A DNA stretch of 64,000 bases, taken from the IMG/VR virus record IMGVR_UViG_3300031772_000001, positions 1-64,000 of that record. One strand, 5' to 3'. This stretch comes from a virus. The position numbers and the translations under genes were made by a program. This document shows, piece after piece, positions 46,649-55,889 of the stretch. Under the pieces are notes generated by a model, which had not been told where the DNA came from, searched no databases, and saw nothing but the letters and a program-made list of their open reading frames with translations. Within the stretch, counting starts at the first letter, position 1; every line of letters starts with the position of its first letter.

Positions 46649-47310
46649 GGTGTCACCTTCCTTACTTCCTTCTTGTGTTCCTTACTTTCAGCCTTCTTGC
46701 CAAACATGTGTGTGGACATCAAATCCGCGCCATGTATCAAAGCTGAAAACTTTGTCATCCCACTACCATCACTCATATAACTGTACGGGCTTGACAAGTT
46801 ACAAGACCAACCTCCGTGATGGTGTGCAACCGCTTCTATTTGAGTGTCACTTAAAATTATCCCATGTAAAGCACAAAGCTGAGTTACCTTTGCACTTTCA
46901 TCAGGATATGTAATACCGTCTGCTACTTCCCAAATCTGTCCACCATATTTTGCTTGCCTTCTGTAATCACCCTCCGGCATATCCTTGTACCTGTATAATT
47001 TGTCAAGATCATGCACATAAGCCACAAGTATTACATCGTCCAATGTAAAATCAATAGGATTAACTGCAAGTTTTTCACAATAGGCTGTTACATTATAGTA
47101 ACTCTGAATCGCCAACATCATCACTTCCTTTACATGATCCACATACCCACCTACCCAAGCGTGATGATGCCGCTTTGACGCGGGCCAATAAATAATCCGA
47201 TCCTTCAAACTAGAATGCATCAACGGCAAACTCTCCCTCAACTCCTGATCTAAAATCATGTTGAGCATCTGCGTAATCTGATCGTAACTACTCAGTACCG
47301 TATCTGACAT
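46645..47310 (-). CDS. HD-domain phosphohydrolase
   Basis: 221 residues. Metal ligands in HD order: HHAWVGGYVDHV, AYVHDLDKLYRY (HD pair), VAHHHGGW and IHGADLMSTHMFGK. HD enzymes hydrolyse phosphodiesters or nucleotides; substrate unknown. Translationally coupled to thioredoxin downstream. Confidence 0.85.
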   Translation of the reverse strand: MSDTVLSSYDQITQMLNMILDQELRESLPLMHSSLKDRIIYWPASKRHHHAWVGGYVDHVKEVMMLAIQSYYNVTAYCEKLAVNPIDFTLDDVILVAYVHDLDKLYRYKDMPEGDYRRQAKYGGQIWEVADGITYPDESAKVTQLCALHGIILSDTQIEAVAHHHGGWSCNLSSPYSYMSDGSGMTKFSALIHGADLMSTHMFGKKAESKEHKKEVRKVTP

Positions 47311-47324
47311 CTGAAACCCCCTTA

Positions 47325-47525
47325 TTACTTTTGATTCAGTTTAAGATAATCCCTGCACTGCAACAACGCCCCAATCAACTCCTCAAATGTCAGACTGTCT
47401 ACAATCTCATCCTCAATGTTGTGCTTATTATCCCTAATCAACTGCTGATAACAAAACTCCAAAGTAACCTTCACCGGCTCCTTTGGACGATAACTCTCAA
47501 GTTCAACCTGACTCCTATCCCTCAT
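47325..47525 (-). CDS. Hypothetical protein (66 aa)
   Basis: Starts MRDRSQVELESYRPKEPVK at the ATG after GAGGGGGG. VTLEFCYQQLIRDNKHNIED and FEELIGALLQCRDYLKLN are helical. Not recognised. First gene downstream of the long non-coding block. Confidence 0.55.
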   Translation of the reverse strand: MRDRSQVELESYRPKEPVKVTLEFCYQQLIRDNKHNIEDEIVDSLTFEELIGALLQCRDYLKLNQK

Positions 47526-48713
47526 AGAACCCCCCTCAGTTTTTGAACAAAGGCGCGGATCAATGGGCGGCTCCACTCAGTACCCCGTAAAAGGATAAAC
47601 GGGGCACACTAGGGTTGCTTCCGCTTCACCCACCCCCACCAACCCGCGCCAACTACTACCTTTAATACTACGCTTTTTGGCACTTAACAATTAAGTTAAA
47701 AGCCTTAAAATTAAGCAGAATTTGACCCTCTAAAGAACTCGTGCTCCAGCAACTGCTCTCCTCCAGGCTGTGGCCCCCACCCCTCCAAAATCATAAAAAC
47801 TTCATCCAGCCGACACCCACCACCCTAAGTACACACTCGCTTCCGACTCAATCCAGCAAATCGCAGCTACAACAAGGCTTGGCTATTTAACAACAGACGT
47901 ACTTAACAATGTCGCATAATATACATTACGTAAACTTAACAGGGGATGCGTCTCTAACCCCATGATATATCTGGCTTAAATTGCTTCCGTTTGTCAACTT
48001 TTAGACTTTTCGTTAAGTTAAAATAACCCTAATTTCGCAATGTTTACTTAACGACTGTACATTGCGTGTTATTACTGCTATTTTACCGCAAACCAGAGTA
48101 AAACCACCCAAAACCGTCTGGAACTGGAACCTCACGGCTTCGCACAACACCGCAAGGGCGAAGCCTCAAAACCTGACCCCACCACCCTGACCCCACCACC
48201 CTGACCATGACCTCACATCCAAAACCATGTTAAATGCCGTTAAATAGACCTAGTTTTGGTTAACGCCAACACCAAACCGCTAGCTCTCTCAAAACAAACC
48301 CACTGCCCAAATTTCGCCAAAATCGCCATTTCCAAAAACCCTAAAAGAATTTCTGATGAAAAAGGGAACCGCCGTCGCTTTGAACCCTGTACTTGTTCAG
48401 AAAAAATAGTGCCCTAATTTCGCCAAAATCGCCAGTAGGTAAATTGTGCAGTACGATAATTTTAATGCTCCCATTTAACAGCACTTAACCGATAAACTCG
48501 ACCAAAAACCCCCACCCCGTCTTAACCACGCTCTGCATACCAAACTTTCTTAAAGATTCATCCAGACACACCTACCTGAGTCCACTGTGGCTCGCCTCCA
48601 CCATCAGGCTCCGCTCCTTTCAAATCTAAATAAACCTAAAATTTACGCCCGGAACTCACCCCCACTGCCACTTCCCCGTTCCCTCCACCATCAGGCATCA
48701 GGCTCCCGACCCC
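47526..48713. other. Long non-coding block with ACTTAAC iterations, candidate origin/control region
   Basis: No convincing frame. ACTTAAC occurs at 47682, 47901, 47934, 48046 and 48483, with GTTAAGT at 48012 and further copies at 49087, 49248 and 50131. A 19-bp word AATTTCGCCAAAATCGCCA occurs at 48309 and 48416. A 15-bp unit CCTGACCCCACCACC is tandem near 48172. Iterated A/T-rich words in a gene-free block suggest a replication origin or regulator-binding region. Confidence 0.5.
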
Positions 48714-48959
48714 CTACCGCCTATATCGAATCTTAAAAAGAACACTGTCCAATCCCCCACCAAGGACCACTGGCTCGATAACAGTCTCGATCCCTCTGAC
48801 CTGTGCATACCCTATTCCGGCCTGCATCAAAGTCCATCTATCAAGCCGGGAAACCGTCACAACCGCTGTACAACCATCCAGAACCAGCATCAAAGCCATA
48901 AGGACCACCAGCCCTATTGACTTTCGCCTGTAGGAATAGAACCCTCTAACCCCACTCAA
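48714..48959 (-). CDS. Small lipoprotein/membrane-anchored protein
   Basis: 81 residues from a TTG with AGGGAG upstream. Basic start (GFYSYRRKS), hydrophobic stretch IGLVVLMALMLVLDGC (a near-lipobox with Cys at ~30), then a beta-rich domain with GIGYAQVRGIETVIEPVVLGG. Phage lipoproteins of this size include Rz1-like spanins and exclusion proteins; assignment open. Confidence 0.5.
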   Translation of the reverse strand: MSGVRGFYSYRRKSIGLVVLMALMLVLDGCTAVVTVSRLDRWTLMQAGIGYAQVRGIETVIEPVVLGGGLDSVLFKIRYRR

Positions 48960-49035
48960 AGCACACTCCCTCTTATATCTATGATTTCTTCTTAATTCCG
49001 ACCTTGTTGACTTTTGCCTATAGGAATAGAAACCT
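48917..49035. repeat. 90-bp-spaced near-repeat at the lipoprotein start
   Basis: TTGACTTTCGCCTGTAGGAA (48918 on) recurs as TTGACTTTTGCCTATAGGAA about 90 bp away. On the minus strand both copies encode FYSYRxKS in the same frame, so the N-terminal coding segment appears duplicated upstream of the current start. The 48.96-49.33 kb gap otherwise holds only two ACTTAAC words. Confidence 0.65.
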
Positions 49036-49326
49036 TCACCACCTTTTGACCCTTACCAAACTTGACACGCGAGAACTCGTAAACCTACTTAACGTCTTTT
49101 TGAAAACTGGCATTGATTTTAACCAAGTTAAATCAAAAATTAACTAATATTAACTTGACAAACTCGAATGACAAATGATAAATAAACTCCAAGACCTGTG
49201 TACCAACACCAACTTCTCAAAATCCTGTCATAATCCTTGACATAATGACTTAACAACCCAAATCTCCGTCCTTACATCATGCTTACCAAATCAATTTTCA
49301 GTGCTACACCACAGACTTTTCAAATT

Positions 49327-50043
49327 CTATAGCTTCCCTTGACCTTTCTCGAAATCCTCTACTCGCACACCCTTCTTGCTGGACCCCACCGACGAACCTG
49401 TCCTGGCCTTCTTTACCTGTCCAAGCATCTCTTTAACTGCCTTCAGACCTTCCTCGTCCAATGACCTCACCAGATTCACCAACTCATCACGTTCTGGGTC
49501 TATGATAATTTCCTTTGCCTCTACAGAGAATCTTCTTGCAAACTCCAAGAAGTCATTTACGGTATTTTTTAGTCTTGTATGATGTGTAAACAACTGAGCA
49601 TCACTTAATCCATCTATATTCCTGTCAATTAACAGCTTGTCCTCTACTCTGTGAAGCTGCCCAAGCAATCCATTCAGGTTTGTCATCCGCTGCATTATCA
49701 CATAGGCAATGTAATAACCCATCTTATTTGAAATATCAGCCATCATCTTAGCCAACTGACTCGGCGGCACCGTCTTCTCGCCCCGCATCCACTCGAAAAT
49801 CTCCTTCGGGATCACCGAATTCTTCGCAAGCTCCTCCGTTGGATTAGGCTGCAACTCAGGTTGCTGCCCCGCTGGCTTGAACTGCGTGTCTTCTGGGCTA
49901 ACTTTTTCAAAATTTCTATGTTCCTGCAAGCTACGACTTACCAAGTTCGATATGCCCTCAGATGCCTCTGTAAACCTCGGCTTCGGCACCACCGGCCTCC
50001 CTGCCCTCCCCAAGCTCGTTCTACGCGATGGAATCAATGACAT
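49327..50043 (-). CDS. Hypothetical protein (238 aa)
   Basis: Starts MSLIPSRRTSLGRAGRPVV at the ATG after AAAGGAAATTG. Basic Pro-rich N-terminus, Gln/Pro linker (PAGQQPELQPNP), a helical centre (LAKMMADISNKMGYYIAYVI, HTRLKNTVNDFLEFARRF) and a C-terminal helix (LVRSLDEEGLKAVKEML). No family recognised. Confidence 0.55.
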   Translation of the reverse strand: MSLIPSRRTSLGRAGRPVVPKPRFTEASEGISNLVSRSLQEHRNFEKVSPEDTQFKPAGQQPELQPNPTEELAKNSVIPKEIFEWMRGEKTVPPSQLAKMMADISNKMGYYIAYVIMQRMTNLNGLLGQLHRVEDKLLIDRNIDGLSDAQLFTHHTRLKNTVNDFLEFARRFSVEAKEIIIDPERDELVNLVRSLDEEGLKAVKEMLGQVKKARTGSSVGSSKKGVRVEDFEKGQGKL

Positions 50044-50205
50044 ACTACAATTTCCTTTTACAAAAAGAATATATTTCGCCTTTGTCAAACAGACTCTAAC
50101 TCATTATCAAATATCATGTATATTCTATTTACTTAACTCCGATCTCACACTACTACTTCCCAAAACCCCAACAACCTCTCATAAAAAGAGATACTACCAT
50201 TGCTA

Positions 50206-50796
50206 CTACTGCAATAATTCCGTAGGCAACACACTCTCTGTCGGTCCAATACTGTCGCCACATGTAAACAACTCCTTGAATTGGTTCATACACGTCCTGA
50301 CCTTATCCGTTATGATCCTCAATTTCTCTACTGACTTTTTATACTTTTTAGATGCAGCTTCATAAGCCTCATCTGTAAACTCATTCTCCTTTATGTAAAG
50401 ATATATCTTAGAAAACTTCTTTAACTTCAACAAGTACCGTATATCCGGCACCTTCATTGAACACCCATTAAACATCGACAGAAATAAGATGGTTTCCCTC
50501 CCAAACAATGAATACAACTTACAATAAAAATCATTCTTTGAAAATCCTGATAGCAAACTTACCATCACTATCAGGTCATTCTCTGTGAAGGATGAGGAAA
50601 AATTAAACAATGACTTGTTCTTGTTATGTAAATTATCCCCCTCACTACTATCCCCACTATTATCTACGTCTGCATCAGTTATCTCCGCAACTAATTGTTC
50701 TAATAACCGCTGACTTGATTGAGAACCAATCAACTCCGGTCTTACGCTCATGTCTACTACAGTGTCCGGTGTCAAGCTCGCTGTCGTGTCTGCCAT
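50206..50796 (-). CDS. Hypothetical protein with Mor/sigma4-like HTH segment (196 aa)
   Basis: N-terminal ~60 residues are polar and acidic. FTENDLIVMVSLLSGFSKND and KLYSLFGRETILFLSMFNGC followed by VPDIRYLLKLKKFSKIYLYI resemble the helix-turn-helix layout of Mor-type or sigma region 4 domains. It overlaps the sigma-like gene by ~120 bases in another frame, so the pair could be one split or frameshifted regulator (inference). Confidence 0.5.
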   Translation of the reverse strand: MADTTASLTPDTVVDMSVRPELIGSQSSQRLLEQLVAEITDADVDNSGDSSEGDNLHNKNKSLFNFSSSFTENDLIVMVSLLSGFSKNDFYCKLYSLFGRETILFLSMFNGCSMKVPDIRYLLKLKKFSKIYLYIKENEFTDEAYEAASKKYKKSVEKLRIITDKVRTCMNQFKELFTCGDSIGPTESVLPTELLQ

Positions 50797-51388
50797 GACT
50801 AATCATCTCACTTTCATCTGGAAGAAATGACTGTATTCCACAAGTTGTAATTCCCATTTTATTAAATCTCTCAGATATTGTTTCATACCCCACTGTCAAG
50901 GCACTACGCGCAGCATGACCATCATCCCCTTGCTCATCATCATCCATCAAATAATCAAAGTCTTCGTCAGGAGTCAACTTCTCTCTCCTGAGTTTCCTTA
51001 GAAAATTCCCAATCTCGTTCCTTGCCGTCGAATAAACTATAATTACCAAATCAATATCTGGGTTTATCCAAGGTTCCTTCAGCTTTATAAACGCTTTACA
51101 ATACCCTAATGAGAAAACTTCCCTAATATCAAGATGTGGATTCCTTGGCAAAAAATGTCTTCTTATTACAAGGGAAACAACATCTGAAATCGTAGCCTCC
51201 AACAAATATTTATCGTACTTCTCACCCCTCACAAACAATGAAAGATTCTTATCTGATATTCTCTTCTCCCACCCCGGCCTCTTACTCTGTGCATACACCC
51301 CCGCTAATCCTGTTCGCATAACAAAACACTCCCGATTATCTGTGGTGTAACAACACTTGACAGAATACCAGTAGTCACCAGCAGACAA
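50675..51388 (-). CDS. Sigma-70 region 2-like protein
   Basis: 237 residues. Residues ~62-145 read as sigma region 2: LLEATISDVVSLVIRRHFLP, DIREVFSLGYCKAFIKLKEP, IVYSTARNEIGNFLRKLRRE, then acidic DEDFDYLMDDDEQGDD. The ARNxIxxxLRKxxRE helix is the -10 recognition/core-binding signature. Region 4 is not obvious; the C-terminus overlaps the next gene. It may redirect host RNA polymerase to phage promoters. Confidence 0.55.
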   Translation of the reverse strand: MSAGDYWYSVKCCYTTDNRECFVMRTGLAGVYAQSKRPGWEKRISDKNLSLFVRGEKYDKYLLEATISDVVSLVIRRHFLPRNPHLDIREVFSLGYCKAFIKLKEPWINPDIDLVIIVYSTARNEIGNFLRKLRREKLTPDEDFDYLMDDDEQGDDGHAARSALTVGYETISERFNKMGITTCGIQSFLPDESEMISHGRHDSELDTGHCSRHERKTGVDWFSIKSAVIRTISCGDN

Positions 51389-51871
51389 TCAGGCAAAGAA
51401 TACCAAAAAAGGAATTAAAACCAACCAACTTGACAAACACAAAAAGTAGCAGATATACCAGCAGATTATACAAGCAAAAATTTACAAAAGAAAGTCAACG
51501 CGGCTCAAATAAAAACCCGAAGAATTATTATAAGTTAAGATAACCATTTTCTTAAAAGTCATTTTTAATTATTGACAAAACGCAACAATAACACGGTTTA
51601 TGGCACAAATTCCGGTTGTTAATCTTTGTTCTTCTTTGTTCTTCTTTGTTCTCTTCCATCCACACTTTTCCTTATTCTTCTCATCTTTAATTAACCTCTA
51701 TCCCACCTGTAAATATATGTAATCTCTCCCCAAATATCAAGTACCCAAAACCCGTGTACCAACATCAGATTTCTACATCCCTTACTATCACCTATCCTTT
51801 CCCCTTATCATAACCGTACTATCTTACCTTCTCTAATCCTATAGCCATATCCTCTCTCCCTATACGTACTC
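51389..51871. other. Gene-free interval with promoter-like TATAAT and 10-bp repeats
   Basis: No convincing frame. On the minus strand TATAAT lies near 51465 upstream of the sigma-like gene (TTGACT is 22 bases before it, too far for a normal spacer). TTGTTCTTCTTTGTTCTTCT-type 10-bp repeats lie at 51626-51655. The A/T-rich, C-biased character resembles the 47.5-49.3 kb block. Confidence 0.4.
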
Positions 51872-52699
51872 CTACCAGAATATCCATCTCTTCTTTTCTT
51901 TCTTTGTCTTTATCTTTGTTACTATTTCAGGTTTCTTCTTTGTTAAAGCATTAACATAGAAATCCTTCCTTAATTCCTGTAGGTATCTCTTTTCCATTCT
52001 ACTCAACTGCTCTTCCTCTGTACCCTCCTCTACTCCATTCATTACTCCATCTTCTCTGTTCCTCTCTCTACTCCCTTCCTTCTCCGTCTCTATTCTGCCT
52101 GAAAGAGAAGACTCGATTTCAGATCCATACACTTTCTCAAAATGTATAGGTATAACACCACTTTTTTGATACATTTTAGGGACAGGTTTTGAAGTCACCT
52201 GACTGGCTGAACCACTGGCTGAACCATCTACCTGACCCGCAACAGCCGCAGATGAAGATGAACCATACGGCATAACAAACATACCATTCTGATTCTTCCT
52301 TTGTAAACCCGAATCTGCCGAAAACTCGTATACCGCCTTATACACCTGAACTGTGTATCCACATAAATCCGATAACATCTTAACAAATACTGATATGCTT
52401 ATACTAGAATAAACCCTACACTTATGCGTGACATCATCAAATACCACCAAACCACCCTGAGTATTTTCATATACAATTATGGTAATAACCTGAGTTGACT
52501 CAACCATCTGACCACCATTAGGTATTTTTATAGTTGACAAATCAGAAATACTACCCCCAATATCCAGTTGTATCTTGTCAAGATCAAATAGCCCCCTTTG
52601 ACCACCTTGACCACCCTTTTCATCCTTTTCAACAACCTGTGTAATAGATACATCGTATAAAATAGGATGATCCGTTGATACAACTTGCAAAATATACAT
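51872..52699 (-). CDS. Hypothetical protein (275 aa)
   Basis: N-terminal beta-rich domain (MYILQVVSTDHPILYDVSIT, QVITIIVYENTQGGLVVFDD) followed by a Ser/Ala/Gly linker, an acidic stretch and a basic C-terminus (KKPEIVTKIKTKKEKKRWIF). Starts after CGGAG. Not recognised. The 52.70-52.99 kb gap upstream has no visible gene. Confidence 0.55.
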   Translation of the reverse strand: MYILQVVSTDHPILYDVSITQVVEKDEKGGQGGQRGLFDLDKIQLDIGGSISDLSTIKIPNGGQMVESTQVITIIVYENTQGGLVVFDDVTHKCRVYSSISISVFVKMLSDLCGYTVQVYKAVYEFSADSGLQRKNQNGMFVMPYGSSSSAAVAGQVDGSASGSASQVTSKPVPKMYQKSGVIPIHFEKVYGSEIESSLSGRIETEKEGSRERNREDGVMNGVEEGTEEEQLSRMEKRYLQELRKDFYVNALTKKKPEIVTKIKTKKEKKRWIFW

Positions 52700-52987
52700 T
52701 GCTAAAACTCCGTTTTGTCAATCAATAGTTTGCACCGCACCATGACCTTGAAAAAATACCCCAAAACCTGCCCACATATACCCCAAAACTACCCATTCTT
52801 AATACCAAAAATGAATTGATTTTCCAATTATGTAAGCCATACTCATAATACAAGAAAACCGCATGATATGTCTACAAACTTGAACCTAATTTGATCTAAA
52901 TTTGAACCAGATCCAACCAAACCCCAACCCCACATAACCCTCTAAAAGAAAATGCCCCGAATTAAATCAATAATCCAAAGGCATAAC

Positions 52988-54307
52988 TTAACTTTGCTTT
53001 TTGATTCCTGTTACTAACTCAGAATCTAAACGATCCGCCAACCTATTCTCATACTCCTCAATTATAAAATCAGCCAAAACACGAAAATCATCAGCCCTAT
53101 CTACAATACCAGCACGAAACTCCAACACAGCCTTATCTAATACAATCCGAGAAGCCGCACGTATACCCCTATCTATACCAGCACGATAAGAATTATTTAT
53201 CTTTTCATCCAAAGCATCAGTTGTAAGACCACATACAGCCGAAGAATTAGGTCTTTTGTCAACCTTAAAATACCCAGACCCCTCATCAGGACCACCCTGA
53301 CCCTTACTCTTAACAACCTCCCCAACCTGTTTTACAACGTCACACGTGTTAGGATGAGTAAACTCCCGTACCTTCGGAATAGCCCCTAATATCTTTGAAC
53401 TCTGCACCCGAACAGACTTATTACTTTGTGCCCCCTGAGAAACCATCTTAGCCGTCTCAATCACCTGACCAACCTTACTCCCATCCTTTGACCCACCCTT
53501 TGACTCACCCTTTGACTCACCTTTTGTCCTTACCTTTGACATCCGTTGAATCTCATCCTCAGTAGACTCACATACAGCCGCACAATCCTTCTCGTACTTC
53601 TCCTTCAATCGCTCCAACCGCTCCACAGCACTACCAACCGCCCTGTCAACCTTACCCTTATCAACCAACGGAACACTACCATCCTTGACTGATTGCTTGA
53701 CTGGCTGCTCCACCGGCATACCCGCTATCATCTTTGCCCTGACCCTTGCACGCTCCTCTACCTGCTCTGGAGTAAAACCCCGCCAACCATCACACACATG
53801 CTTTGCAGTAATACGCCTCTTACCACACATCTTAACCCCACAATTACTACAATCCTTTACATCCGAAAACATGTCCTGTGACATAACTCCACTCCCTTTG
53901 TTTTGTAAAGAAACATCACCAACCTTATCACCATTATTATCACCCTTATCAACACCATTTACTTTACTCTGCATAATACTCCTCTCGTGAATCCTAGGAA
54001 GCCCCATCACAACATGATAATCAATAGCCTTCTTCCTGCCAAGCATAACAACATCCTTTTTTATTTGCTTAGTTACATCAACATCATTTAGAACAAAAAC
54101 CTTTTTGACCTTACTTTCTATTACTCGATCTACTGCATTTACATTCTCCACTGCATTTACATTCTCCACTGCATTTACATTCTCCACTATCCACCTATCA
54201 CACACGCTATTGAAAACACGCCATCTCTTACCACACGAACTAACCCCACAATTACTACAGTGTCTACTCACAAATATTCTTTCATCCAACTTCTTTTCCT
54301 TTGGCAC
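52988..54307 (-). CDS. Protein with duplicated CxxCx4C...C motif (439 aa)
   Basis: Two copies of the motif CSNCGVxxCGKR...CDxW occur near residues 17-39 and ~155-178, resembling small phage Cys-box proteins; the first is followed by three VENVNA repeats (18-bp DNA repeats near 54130-54185). The middle is charged with KGESKGESKGGSKDGSK repeats. The C-terminus is helical (ASRIVLDKAVLEFRAGIVD). No function assigned. Confidence 0.6.
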   Translation of the reverse strand: MPKEKKLDERIFVSRHCSNCGVSSCGKRWRVFNSVCDRWIVENVNAVENVNAVENVNAVDRVIESKVKKVFVLNDVDVTKQIKKDVVMLGRKKAIDYHVVMGLPRIHERSIMQSKVNGVDKGDNNGDKVGDVSLQNKGSGVMSQDMFSDVKDCSNCGVKMCGKRRITAKHVCDGWRGFTPEQVEERARVRAKMIAGMPVEQPVKQSVKDGSVPLVDKGKVDRAVGSAVERLERLKEKYEKDCAAVCESTEDEIQRMSKVRTKGESKGESKGGSKDGSKVGQVIETAKMVSQGAQSNKSVRVQSSKILGAIPKVREFTHPNTCDVVKQVGEVVKSKGQGGPDEGSGYFKVDKRPNSSAVCGLTTDALDEKINNSYRAGIDRGIRAASRIVLDKAVLEFRAGIVDRADDFRVLADFIIEEYENRLADRLDSELVTGIKKQS

Positions 54308-54320
54308 AACATCATCCTTT

Positions 54321-54515
54321 TTACTTCTTATTCTTCTTAACCTTAATCTTAGACTTCACTGCCTTTCTTTTTGCCTTCTTGAAAATCCACTTACAGTAAT
54401 CAACATAATTCAAGTTACCACCCCAATATCCCGAATACTAGCAATGATAACCCCTCGCCTTGTGCCATCTCTTACACGTACCACAACATCTCTGTGTAGG
54501 CATCTTATTACTCAT
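54321..54515 (-). pseudogene. Cys-box small gene interrupted by an amber codon
   Basis: MSNKMPTQRCCGTCKRWHKA...HC then TAG (54438-54440), after which the same frame continues YSGYWGGNLNYVDYCKWIFK and a Lys-rich end to TAA. The CxxCxxW...C pattern continues across the TAG, matching the Cys-box of the adjacent 439-residue protein. TAG is an ordinary stop elsewhere here, so a nonsense mutation or read-through is likely. Confidence 0.5.
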
Positions 54516-54540
54516 ACGCTTATTTGCCCCCAAAACGAAA

Positions 54541-54560
54541 GAAGGGCTTTTCAGCCCTTC
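54541..54560 (-). terminator. Rho-independent terminator
   Basis: GAAGGGCT-TTTC-AGCCCTTC, an 8-bp perfect stem; on the minus strand TTTCGTTTT follows. Ends the transcript of the membrane-protein gene. Confidence 0.8.
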
Positions 54561-54570
54561 AAAATAACCA

Positions 54571-54786
54571 TCAAAATCTTTTCCTCATCAATTCCCTCAT
54601 TCCTACAAGTAAAGCCATCAGCGGACCAAATAACACCAACAACATCACCGAAGATAAAACATGAAACCATGACCACGGATACTCAACATCCCAAACATCC
54701 CTCAAATACGCAATCACCAAAAGTAAACTTATTACAAAGTAAATCACCAATAGCCTATGATGCAACATCAAAAAATGTAGTATCAT
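54571..54786 (-). CDS. Two-helix membrane protein, holin-like
   Basis: 71 residues with two hydrophobic segments (LLVIYFVISLLLVIAYL and FHVLSSVMLLVLFGPLMALL) and a basic C-terminus (RELMRKRF). Size and topology fit class II/III phage holins, but no endolysin is next to it, so the role is open. Overlaps the preceding gene by 32 bases and is followed by a terminator. Confidence 0.55.
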   Translation of the reverse strand: MILHFLMLHHRLLVIYFVISLLLVIAYLRDVWDVEYPWSWFHVLSSVMLLVLFGPLMALLVGMRELMRKRF

Positions 54787-55243
54787 TCTCTGCTCCTTTT
54801 CTATCTCTCCGATCCTCCAACATCGAAAAATTCTGTGACTTCATTCTTTCAAAAAATGTCTGATCCTTTAGATGATCATACAAATACGGCATAAACACCT
54901 CTATAAACTCCGCTTGATCCAATTCAATCAAGCTCATCTGCACATCAATCCAATCCGATAAAAGCCGCCACGCCGTCCTCTCTGCTTGTGCGGCAATGCG
55001 ATCCAATGTACCCTCGTGCAGCTTCTTAATCTCCTTCTTCAGCCTTTCCTCCACCCTATCAATACGCGCAGGCAATCTAAATGACATATCACGATTATTT
55101 ACAAATATCACAAAAGCAACACCAACAAGTTTCCCCTTCTCTGCCATCTTCACAACAGTCTTCGCACCAGCAGCTATAAGCCGGTCCTCAATATGCTGCA
55201 CTGACTTACTTGCGGAAACCATCGAAGTGTAATTCTTTATCAT
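54755..55243 (-). CDS. Conserved phage protein (MIKNYTS / GTLDKI-type family)
   Basis: 162 residues starting MIKNYTSMVSASKSVQHIED; the ATG overlaps the upstream TGA. AGAKTVVKMAEKGKLVGVAF, LPARIDRVEERLKKEI, HEGTLDRIAAQAERTAWRLL, WIDVQMSLIELDQAEFIEVF match a conserved protein found in many phages and mobile elements. Function unknown. Confidence 0.8.
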   Translation of the reverse strand: MIKNYTSMVSASKSVQHIEDRLIAAGAKTVVKMAEKGKLVGVAFVIFVNNRDMSFRLPARIDRVEERLKKEIKKLHEGTLDRIAAQAERTAWRLLSDWIDVQMSLIELDQAEFIEVFMPYLYDHLKDQTFFERMKSQNFSMLEDRRDRKGAENDTTFFDVAS

Positions 55244-55440
55244 CAAGAACCCTTTGTAATAAGCAACCTTTTCTTTACCCAAGAAGATACTTCTTTTTCT
55301 TTTGCTTCTGCATTACTCGCATCTATAACAGTCTGCTTCTCCCACCACTCATCAACCTCCTTCGGCACAACAATACCTGCCGCTTCTGCTTCATGCAAAA
55401 CATCAAGTATCTCACGAGGAGGAAGAATATCACAAAGCAT
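55243..55440 (-). CDS. Hypothetical protein (65 aa)
   Basis: MLCDILPPREILDVLHEAEA...; helical and charged, with VDEWWEKQTVIDASNAEAKE. Stop overlaps the next start by one base. Not recognised. Confidence 0.55.
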   Translation of the reverse strand: MLCDILPPREILDVLHEAEAAGIVVPKEVDEWWEKQTVIDASNAEAKEKEVSSWVKKRLLITKGS

Positions 55441-55446
55441 TTTCTT

Positions 55447-55635
55447 TTAAGCTCCAATCCCATTACCAACAGAAGTCAAAACATCAATAGCCCTCTTAAC
55501 TTCCTCTTGTTGCTTTAACACTTCATTAAAATCATCTATATCTCGAACAGAATCATACCTTTTCATAATAAACTCCAACTCGTCATACCTATTCTGAAGG
55601 TATCTAATAGTATGTGGGAATTTCTTGTAATTCAT
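55447..55635 (-). CDS. Hypothetical coiled-coil-like protein (62 aa)
   Basis: MNYKKFPHTIRYLQNRYDEL at the ATG after GAGGAAAAT; helical throughout (DDFNEVLKQQEEVKRAIDVL). Not recognised. Confidence 0.55.
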   Translation of the reverse strand: MNYKKFPHTIRYLQNRYDELEFIMKRYDSVRDIDDFNEVLKQQEEVKRAIDVLTSVGNGIGA

Positions 55636-55643
55636 ATTTTCCT

Positions 55644-55877
55644 CTACAACTCCCAAATAAACATGTCCGTACCAAATCGCCTTCCTAAAGTCCCCAAATA
55701 AATTGCTTTTTGAACAGGAGTAACTACGTCCGGGTGAGAATCACTAACACTAAACAAATCAAAGGATGGGTGACTATCTGTAGACTGATTTTCCTTGATA
55801 GCATACTCTGTAGCAACTGCCTTTGAACCTACAGTGTAGATACTGCCAGTAACATTATTCCGAACAAGATACAACAT
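55644..55877 (-). CDS. Hypothetical protein (77 aa)
   Basis: MLYLVRNNVTGSIYTVGSKA...; beta-strand start and conserved-looking FDLFSVSDSHPDVVTPVQKA. Not recognised. Confidence 0.5.
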   Translation of the reverse strand: MLYLVRNNVTGSIYTVGSKAVATEYAIKENQSTDSHPSFDLFSVSDSHPDVVTPVQKAIYLGTLGRRFGTDMFIWEL

Positions 55878-55889
55878 ACAAATCCTCCT

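Noticed and set aside
49154-49185. Plus-strand promoter TTGACA...ATAAAT
   Set aside because: The -10 box is poor and no plus-strand gene follows.
47526-49326. CRISPR array in the repeat-containing non-coding block
   Set aside because: Repeats are short, irregularly spaced words without uniform spacers; no cas genes.
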